Shown here: one piece after another, positions 7,471-11,179 of the stretch
Numbering within the stretch: the first letter of the stretch is position 1
How the letters are laid out: each line of letters starts with the position of its first letter
Source: Synergistaceae bacterium
Lineage (GTDB): Bacteria > Synergistota > Synergistia > Synergistales > Aminobacteriaceae
NCBI GenBank assembly: GCA_031273365.1
Contig: JAISSA010000245.1
Span: forward strand, 1 to 11,179
Reading direction: 5' to 3'
Length of the DNA: 11,179 bases
The notes under the pieces: model-generated
Seen by the model: the letters and a program-made list of their open reading frames with translations, nothing else
Told to the model about the DNA's origin: nothing
Databases searched by the model: none
Program-made: the position numbers and the translations under genes

Positions 7471-8553
7471 ATGGACAGAATTCTTACCTCCCGCCAGGGG
7501 CCGTTGCTGGCCGGCGGGGTGTTGGGCGCTGTTGCGGCTTTGCTCGTTTATTGGGGCAACCCCGGCAACATGGGTTTTTGCGTGGCCTGTTTCACGCGCG
7601 ACGTCGCGGGGGCCCTCGGGCTTCACAGGGCGGGCGTCGTGCAGTATGTCCGTCCGGAGATCCCGGGCTTTATCCTCGGGTCGTTTGTCTCCGCGCTGGC
7701 GTTTCGTGAATACGCGCCCCGCAGCGGATCGTCGCCGATCGTTCGATTTTTTCTGGGAATTTGCGCCATGTTCGGCGCGCTCGTCTTTCTGGGATGCCCC
7801 TGGAGAGCGTACCTGCGCCTGGCGGGCGGAGACTGGAACGCGCTTTACGGCATCGCCGGTCTGGCGGTCGGCGCGCTGGTCGGCATCGCTTTTCTGTGGA
7901 ACGGCTTCAGCCTTGGAGCGTCGGAGCGCAACCCGAAGGCGGCGGGGCTGGTCATGCCCTTCCTTGCCCTCGTCCTGCTGGCGTTCGTCTTCCTGAAACC
8001 CCTTTTCGGCCCCGGGGGAACGGGCCCCATATTCTTCTCCAAAGAGGGACCGGGCTCGCAGCACGCTCCCATCCTGATTTCGCTGGCGGCGGGGCTGATC
8101 GTGGGATGGCTGGCGCAGCGCAGCCGTTTCTGCACCGTGGGCGCGCTGCGTGACCTCTTCATGATGGGGGACGCTCATCTGTTCGGAGGTCTCGTCTCCT
8201 TCGTCGTCGTGGCCTTCGCGGTCAACTTCGTCCTGGGACAGTTCCATCCGGGTTTTGAAAAACAGCCGGTCGCCCACACTCAGGAGCTCTGGAACTTCCT
8301 TGGCATGGTTCTGTCGGGCCTGGCCTTCACGCTCGCGGGCGGATGCCCCGGACGTCAGCTAATCATGGCGGGCGAGGGCGATGGAGACGCGGGAACCTTC
8401 GTCGTCGGCATGCTGGTCGGCGCGGCTCTCGCCCACAACTTCAGCGCGGCGTCCAGCGGGGCCGGCGTGGGCCCATGGGGCATTCCCGTCACCATCGGCG
8501 GGCTCGTCGTCTGCGCGCTGATCGGGCTCGGCTGCCGAACGAAACAGGCGTGA
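7471..8553 (+). CDS. yedE: YedE-family transporter, selenium-metabolism type
   Basis: This is a polytopic YeeE/YedE-family inner-membrane protein of 360 residues. E. coli YeeE takes up thiosulfate; the subfamily this one most resembles is linked to selenium metabolism, where transport is presumed. I choose ATG 7471, 8 nt after GGAGG (7458-7462), over ATG 7456, which overlaps that site. Repeated hydrophobic segments contain the family's conserved Gly/Cys loops: NPGNMGFCVAC (Cys37, Cys40) followed by FTRDVAGALGLHRA, LGCPWRAYLRLAGG (Cys109), QRSRFCTVGALRD (Cys221) and GGCPGRQLIMAGEGDGD (Cys292), plus LVGAALAHNF near the end. The cysteines probably relay the substrate through the membrane, as proposed for YeeE. 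The next gene is a TusA-like carrier 55 nt downstream. The selenium label is from subfamily resemblance; a thiosulfate role is possible. Confidence 0.86.
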   Translation: MDRILTSRQGPLLAGGVLGAVAALLVYWGNPGNMGFCVACFTRDVAGALGLHRAGVVQYVRPEIPGFILGSFVSALAFREYAPRSGSSPIVRFFLGICAMFGALVFLGCPWRAYLRLAGGDWNALYGIAGLAVGALVGIAFLWNGFSLGASERNPKAAGLVMPFLALVLLAFVFLKPLFGPGGTGPIFFSKEGPGSQHAPILISLAAGLIVGWLAQRSRFCTVGALRDLFMMGDAHLFGGLVSFVVVAFAVNFVLGQFHPGFEKQPVAHTQELWNFLGMVLSGLAFTLAGGCPGRQLIMAGEGDGDAGTFVVGMLVGAALAHNFSAASSGAGVGPWGIPVTIGGLVVCALIGLGCRTKQA

Positions 8554-8608
8554 TGTTCTTCGGCTGTTCCAGCTTCAGGCCTTTTATTCAATCAAGGGAG
8601 AATCGAAC

Positions 8609-8842
8609 ATGAGCGATACGATAATCGTCAACGCGTCGGGGCTTTCCTGCCCGCAGCCCGTCATGGAGACCGGAAAAATCCTGAAGAAAACCCCCTCCGG
8701 CAGAGTAGAGGTCCTCGTCGACACCGCGACATCCCGCAACAACGTCGTCCGCGTCGCGGAAAACAAAGGCTGGAAGGCCGCCGCGGAGGAACGGGACGGA
8801 GGTTACAGGGTCATTCTGGAAAAACAGGAACCAAAGACGTAA
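8609..8842 (+). CDS. TusA-like sulfurtransferase, YedF N-domain type
   Basis: This is a small cytoplasmic TusA/SirA-family protein of 77 residues that probably accepts the sulfur or selenium species delivered by the YedE transporter just upstream. It has the family signature: a first strand, then SGLSCPQPVMETGKIL with the active cysteine in CPQP (Cys14-Pro15-Gln16-Pro17), a helix, a VEVLVDTATSRNNVVRVAENKGW segment and a final strand EERDGGYRVILE. The start at ATG 8609 has AAGGGAG (8594-8600) at 8 nt. In many selenium-metabolism loci the partner YedF carries an extra C-terminal DsrE-like domain (about 190-200 residues in total); here the protein stops after the TusA domain, so it matches short YeeD/YedF-type partners instead. 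It is the second gene of a two-gene cassette with yedE. Confidence 0.85.
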   Translation: MSDTIIVNASGLSCPQPVMETGKILKKTPSGRVEVLVDTATSRNNVVRVAENKGWKAAAEERDGGYRVILEKQEPKT

Positions 8843-8849
8843 TGCTCAG

Positions 8850-8940
8850 GGGGCGGAGCACGACTTAAAGCGAAAAAACCATGGGGCTCCGCCCCATACC
8901 CCGCAGGGGACTTGTCCCCTGACCCCGTTAATTTTTCTTT
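8850..8940 (+). repeat. Second copy of the GC-rich double-hairpin repeat, possible terminator
   Basis: The core at 8878-8929 matches the one at 7231-7283 almost base for base (a shared ACCATGGGGCTCCGCCCC start, one C/T change, and differences confined to the second loop). The second hairpin CAGGGG/CCCCTG (8904-8909 with 8916-8921) is followed by a T-rich tract (8928-8940), so it could end the yedE-tusA transcript. The 13-bp ends of copy 1 are not conserved; only ACTTAAAG (8863-8870) and CTTTAAAT (8937-8944) pair, 7 of 8. In addition GGGGCGGAGC (8850-8859) is an exact inverted match to GCTCCGCCCC (8886-8895) and would compete with the first hairpin. Confidence 0.65.
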
Positions 8941-8963
8941 AAATTTGGGGGAGATCTTTTATA

Positions 8964-9014
8964 AGGATTCAAATCCTGTTTTATTATAATATAATAGTAA
9001 CAAAATCCTGTTTT
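8964..9014 (+). promoter_or_regulatory. AT-rich promoter region with palindrome and direct repeats before the ATPase gene
   Basis: Overlapping TATAAT hexamers lie at 8985-8990 and 8990-8995; TTCAAA (8968-8973), 16 nt before the second, is a weak -35. AGGATT-CA-AATCCT (8964-8977) is a perfect 6+6 palindrome, and AAATCCTGTTTT is exactly repeated at 8971-8982 and 9003-9014, 32 bp apart start to start. The boxes flank the -10, so a repressor site is plausible, but no regulator is known here. Confidence 0.45.
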
Positions 9015-9037
9015 CTTAACATTCGCGAGGAACATTG

Positions 9038-10159
9038 ATGATACGACGTTTTTTGCAGGACACTCTGGAATCGAAGCTGGGCAGAGGAAAGGCTCTTGTC
9101 CTGATGGGCGCGCGGCAGGTCGGCAAAACCACGCTGGTACGCTCCGTCGCAGCCCACAGAAATGACGTGCTCTGGCTCAATGGGGATGAAATCGACGTGC
9201 AGGCTCTTTTCGAAAACGTATCCGCTGCCCGCCTGAAGGCGATTCTCGGGAAAAATTCGACGCTTGTCCTGGATGAAGCCCAACGGATCAGGGACGTCGG
9301 GCTGAAGTTGAAGCTCATAACGGATCAATGCCCGGACGTTCAGTTGATTGCCACCGGAAGTTCTTCTTTTGACCTCGCAAATCAGGTCAATGAGCCCCTG
9401 ACCGGACGAAAACTGGAATACGTGCTGTACCCTCTGTCTTTCGGGGAACTGGCCGCACATCACGGGCTGATCGAGGAGAAACGGCTTCTGCGCCATCGGC
9501 TCGTCCACGGGTCTTATCCCGACGTGGTCAACCATGCCGGGGAGGAAAAAGAGGTCCTCCGGCAACTTTCCGACAGTTATCTTTATAAGGACGTGCTGAT
9601 GTGGGATCACATCAAAAAGTCCGATAAGCTGGTGAAGCTGATGCAGGCCCTGGCGTTTCAGGTTGGCTCCCAGGTCTCTTACCCGGAGCTCGGTCAGATA
9701 TGCGGGCTGGATTATAAAACTGTGGAGAAGTACATCCTCCTGCTGGAACAGGCATATGTTCTGTTTCGCCTGGGTTCGTTCAGCCGTAATCTGCGTAACG
9801 AATTAAAGGCCAGTCGTAAAATTTACTTTATCGACAACGGCATTCGAAACGCGGTCATCGCGGATTTTCGTCCGATGGAAATTCGCAGTGACGCGGGGGC
9901 ACTGTGGGAAAACTATCTGGTCAGCGAGCGGAGGAAAAAACTCCAGTATGCCGGGATATGGGCTAATTCATGGTTTTGGCGTACTCAACAGCAGCAGGAG
10001 ATCGACTATATCGAGGAAGAAAACGGACAGATTTCCGCCTGGGAGTTCAAATGGAACCCATCCGCTGCTCCCCGGCAACCTCGTTCTTTTGTGGAAGCTT
10101 ATCCCGGAAGCGTCTTCTCGGTCATTCACCGGGACAACTTTGATGAGTTTCTTTTATAA
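9038..10159 (+). CDS. AAA_14/DUF4143 ATP-binding protein
   Basis: This family of ATPases is widespread in anaerobes and usually uncharacterised. The 373-residue product, counted from ATG 9038 (GAGGA at 9027-9031, 6 nt away; a TTG lies directly upstream at 9035), has an N-terminal AAA_14 domain: Walker A GARQVGKTT (24-32), Walker B LVLDEAQ (76-82) and ATGSSSFDL as the sensor-like strand. The C-terminal DUF4143 part contains LWENYLVSERR and then EIDYIEE (321-327) and AWEFKW (334-339). The D323 ... E336-x-K338 arrangement fits a PD-(D/E)xK nuclease-like fold, which is known for this domain; whether it cuts DNA is not known. Codon use is less G/C-biased than in the secretion cluster and its upstream region is AT-rich, which may mean horizontal acquisition. 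No partner gene is evident. Function unknown. Confidence 0.88.
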   Translation: MIRRFLQDTLESKLGRGKALVLMGARQVGKTTLVRSVAAHRNDVLWLNGDEIDVQALFENVSAARLKAILGKNSTLVLDEAQRIRDVGLKLKLITDQCPDVQLIATGSSSFDLANQVNEPLTGRKLEYVLYPLSFGELAAHHGLIEEKRLLRHRLVHGSYPDVVNHAGEEKEVLRQLSDSYLYKDVLMWDHIKKSDKLVKLMQALAFQVGSQVSYPELGQICGLDYKTVEKYILLLEQAYVLFRLGSFSRNLRNELKASRKIYFIDNGIRNAVIADFRPMEIRSDAGALWENYLVSERRKKLQYAGIWANSWFWRTQQQQEIDYIEEENGQISAWEFKWNPSAAPRQPRSFVEAYPGSVFSVIHRDNFDEFLL

Positions 10160-10168
10160 AACAGCGCA

Positions 10169-10212
10169 TAAGCGTTCAGGGGGCGGAGCTCGCTCAGCTT
10201 CCTGAACGCTTA
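10169..10212. terminator. Perfect 12-bp inverted repeat between convergent genes, likely bidirectional terminator
   Basis: TAAGCGTTCAGG (10169-10180) and CCTGAACGCTTA (10201-10212) pair perfectly around a 20-nt loop, in the 67-bp gap between the ends of the ATPase and hemerythrin genes. On the minus strand it is followed by T-rich sequence (GTTTTAT); on the plus strand by few T's. The left arm and loop contain TCAGGGGGCGGAGC, the same 14-mer found at 8846-8859, so it is also related to the dispersed repeat family. Confidence 0.55.
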
Positions 10213-10226
10213 CCGTTTCCGTCGTT

Positions 10227-10613
10227 TCACAGCGATTTATAATACTCGGCAAACTCCCTGTCGTGGACGAGGATATGAGACTTCAGCCAGCCGACGACGG
10301 TTTTATTGATGGCGATTCTGTTCTCCAGCGTGGGGCCTTCTTTGGCGTACTTTTCCTTCAGTTTCGAGAAGACAGTCACGTAATTGTCGTGGTACTCTTT
10401 GTGCTTTGCCGCTTTGGGGTATTTCGAGGTCACGTGCATCTTCTGCTCGTCGGTAAAATGTTTGACGATATACTTCTCCAGAAAGTTCAGCGTTTCGCCA
10501 AAACGGTTGCCCTTTCCCGCGTCCAGCAGGTCGTCTATCTGCCGAAAAAGTTCTTTGTGCTGCGTATCGATAAGCGCTATTCCCGTTTCAAGCGATTTAT
10601 TCCACAACATCAC
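10227..10613 (-). CDS. Bacteriohemerythrin
   Basis: This is a soluble non-heme di-iron protein that binds O2 (and in some cases NO), used by anaerobes and microaerophiles for oxygen sensing, storage or scavenging. The 128-residue product has all seven expected ligands: His19 in DTQHKELF, His52 and Glu56 in HFTDE, His71 and His75 in HKEYH, and His113 and Asp118 in HILVHD; Trp4 near the N terminus is also typical. Length is normal for a single-domain protein, with no fused chemoreceptor or GGDEF domain. GTG 10613 lies 8 nt after GGAGG; the adjacent ATG 10610 is equally possible. It is a single gene read opposite to its neighbours, convergent with the ATPase gene and divergent from the toxin-antitoxin pair. 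Confidence 0.94.
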   Translation of the reverse strand: MMLWNKSLETGIALIDTQHKELFRQIDDLLDAGKGNRFGETLNFLEKYIVKHFTDEQKMHVTSKYPKAAKHKEYHDNYVTVFSKLKEKYAKEGPTLENRIAINKTVVGWLKSHILVHDREFAEYYKSL

Positions 10614-10650
10614 ACTTGTGTCCTCCCCTCATTTGTAAACGTGCGTAACT

Positions 10651-10679
10651 ATTATACCTCTGACAGTCTAAAAATTTCA
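10651..10679 (-). promoter_or_regulatory. Candidate hemerythrin promoter
   Basis: Read on the minus strand, a perfect TATAAT (plus-strand ATTATA, 10651-10656) lies about 38 nt before the hemerythrin start, with a weak TGAAAT (10674-10679) 17 nt upstream of it as -35. Good -10, poor -35, so activator dependence or chance is possible. Confidence 0.4.
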
Positions 10680-10720
10680 CGCTTCACCTCGCATTGGGGT
10701 CCCAAATCCACGGGATAAAC

Positions 10721-10794
10721 TTATCAGGCGCCTGCGCGTCAAAGGGTATGCACAGGGCTTGAACGGATACCTTTCTGCGTCATTGGCGCCATAA
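10721..10794. repeat. Long imperfect inverted repeat in divergent intergenic region
   Basis: TTAT-CA-GGCGCC (10721-10732) opposes GGCGCCATAA (10785-10794), and inside it AAAGGGTAT (10741-10749, one bulged G) opposes ATACCTTT (10767-10774), leaving a loop of about 17 nt. The 74-nt unit could fold as an RNA hairpin on either strand or be a remnant of a small mobile element. tRNA was considered and does not fit. It sits between the hemerythrin and antitoxin promoters. Confidence 0.4.
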
Positions 10795-10834
10795 CAACTT
10801 TCTCTCTATTCTGGCTGACGCAAAACCTTTTTTA

Positions 10835-10863
10835 TTGATTTCAAATACATTTCATGATATTTT
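10835..10863 (+). promoter_or_regulatory. Candidate promoter of the toxin-antitoxin pair
   Basis: TTGATT (10835-10840) and TATTTT (10858-10863) are separated by 17 nt in AT-rich sequence. Transcription would begin near 10870, leaving a leader of about 24 nt that holds AAGGTGG (10881-10887), the ribosome site 6 nt before the antitoxin ATG. Antitoxins of this type usually bind their own promoter; no clean operator palindrome was found. Confidence 0.45.
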
Positions 10864-10893
10864 GTACTTACTTTGTAAAAAAGGTGGATCCCG

Positions 10894-11136
10894 ATGATCA
10901 AAACCCTTACAAAACACGGAAATAGCCTGGCGTTGATCCTGGATAAACCGATTCTCGAGCTTCTGGGCATTGAGCCTGAAACGCCGATCTCCATCTCGAC
11001 CGACGGCAAGTCCCTTATTCTTTCCCCGGTTCATGGGTCGTCAACTCAGGCGACGGAACGAGGAGAAAAATTGACCAGGATTCGCGCCAGGGTCAATAGA
11101 AAATACGAGAAAACCTTCAAAAAACTGGCTGATTAG
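10894..11136 (+). CDS. AbrB/MazE-like antitoxin
   Basis: This is a small DNA-binding antitoxin of 80 residues with an N-terminal SpoVT-AbrB swapped-hairpin domain: MIKTLTKHGNSLALILDKPIL, then LLGIEPETPISIS and KSLILSPV (to about residue 46). The basic C-terminal tail (RARVNRKYEKTFKKLAD) is the usual toxin-wrapping region. In such modules the antitoxin neutralises its partner and represses the shared promoter. The start at ATG 10894 is set by AAGGTGG 6 nt upstream. Its stop codon directly abuts the ATG of the next gene, a Doc/Fic-like toxin start, which fits a coupled type II toxin-antitoxin operon. VapB-type antitoxins are similar in fold; the partner decides the class. Confidence 0.85.
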   Translation: MIKTLTKHGNSLALILDKPILELLGIEPETPISISTDGKSLILSPVHGSSTQATERGEKLTRIRARVNRKYEKTFKKLAD

Positions 11137-11179
11137 ATGCCCGAATTCTTTTCCCTCGCTGACGTTCTGGAGTTCCACG
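11137..11179 (+). CDS. Doc/Fic-family toxin, 3'-truncated by window
   Basis: Only 14 codons are present (MPEFFSLADVLEFH) before the window ends. This start resembles the N terminus of death-on-curing (Doc) proteins, which read roughly FLTLEEVLAIH and modify EF-Tu or other targets by phosphorylation or AMPylation. It begins directly at the base after the antitoxin stop, with no clear ribosome site of its own, so it is probably translated by coupling. The catalytic HPFx(D/N) motif lies beyond the window, so activity cannot be judged. The call rests on the short N-terminal match and the antitoxin next to it. Confidence 0.6.
   Translation, partial: MPEFFSLADVLEFH

Noticed and set aside
7468..8277. 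269-residue minus-strand frame antisense to the YedE gene
   Set aside because: Low-complexity charged product opposite a well-supported membrane protein.
9038..10159. ATPase gene as part of an antiviral defence system
   Set aside because: The nuclease-like D...ExK pattern is suggestive, but there is no defence partner gene next to it and the family is common outside defence loci.
8846..10189. CRISPR array or composite transposon from the repeated GC-rich motifs
   Set aside because: Copies are few, irregularly spaced and self-palindromic, with no spacers, no cas genes and no transposase in the window.
10263..10718. 151-residue plus-strand frame antisense to hemerythrin
   Set aside because: The minus strand encodes a hemerythrin with all seven metal ligands; the antisense product shows no domain.
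10721..10794. tRNA gene
   Set aside because: Length is right at 74 nt, but no D-arm, anticodon arm or T-arm can be laid out on either strand and the ends pair only through a GGCGCC palindrome.

Overview
The window reads as part of a GC-rich chromosome of a diderm (Gram-negative-type) bacterium. Coding regions have strongly G/C-biased third codon positions, which also leaves long spurious antisense frames. A type II secretion (T2SS) cluster, a YedE-type transporter with a TusA-like partner, a bacteriohemerythrin and dispersed GC-rich palindromic repeats would suit an anaerobe. My best guess is Synergistota, but this rests on gene content and feel, not on a marker gene, and confidence is low.

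Region 1 (1-7075) is a tightly packed same-strand T2SS cluster in the order gspC (5'-truncated by the window), gspI, gspD, gspE, gspF, gspG, gspH. It encodes the inner-membrane linker GspC, the outer-membrane secretin GspD, the cytoplasmic ATPase GspE, the inner-membrane platform protein GspF, the major pseudopilin GspG and two minor pseudopilins. Genes overlap or abut (gspC/gspI by 14 nt, gspG/gspH by 1 nt, gspE/gspF 6 nt apart), so they are probably cotranscribed. A promoter-like site before gspG may give extra transcript for the major pseudopilin. No gspJ, K, L, M or prepilin peptidase (gspO/pilD) lies in the window; some may lie upstream of base 1.

Region 2 (7076-7470) is non-coding. It holds an orphan ribosome-binding site with an 8-codon frame, and a 94-bp element with perfect 13-bp terminal inverted repeats around a GC-rich double hairpin.

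Region 3 (7471-8842) is a two-gene cassette: a YedE-family transporter (the version tied to selenium metabolism) and a short TusA-like protein that probably carries the imported sulfur or selenium species. A second, diverged copy of the GC-rich double hairpin lies straight after the cassette, so related repeats flank it.

Region 4 (8843-10212) carries an AAA_14/DUF4143 ATPase behind an AT-rich promoter region with repeats. It ends at a 12-bp perfect inverted repeat that it shares with the convergent hemerythrin gene.

Region 5 (10227-11179) has a bacteriohemerythrin on the minus strand, a 280-bp divergent intergenic region with an imperfect long inverted repeat, and a toxin-antitoxin pair. The AbrB/MazE-like antitoxin is complete; the Doc/Fic-like toxin is cut by the window end after 14 codons.
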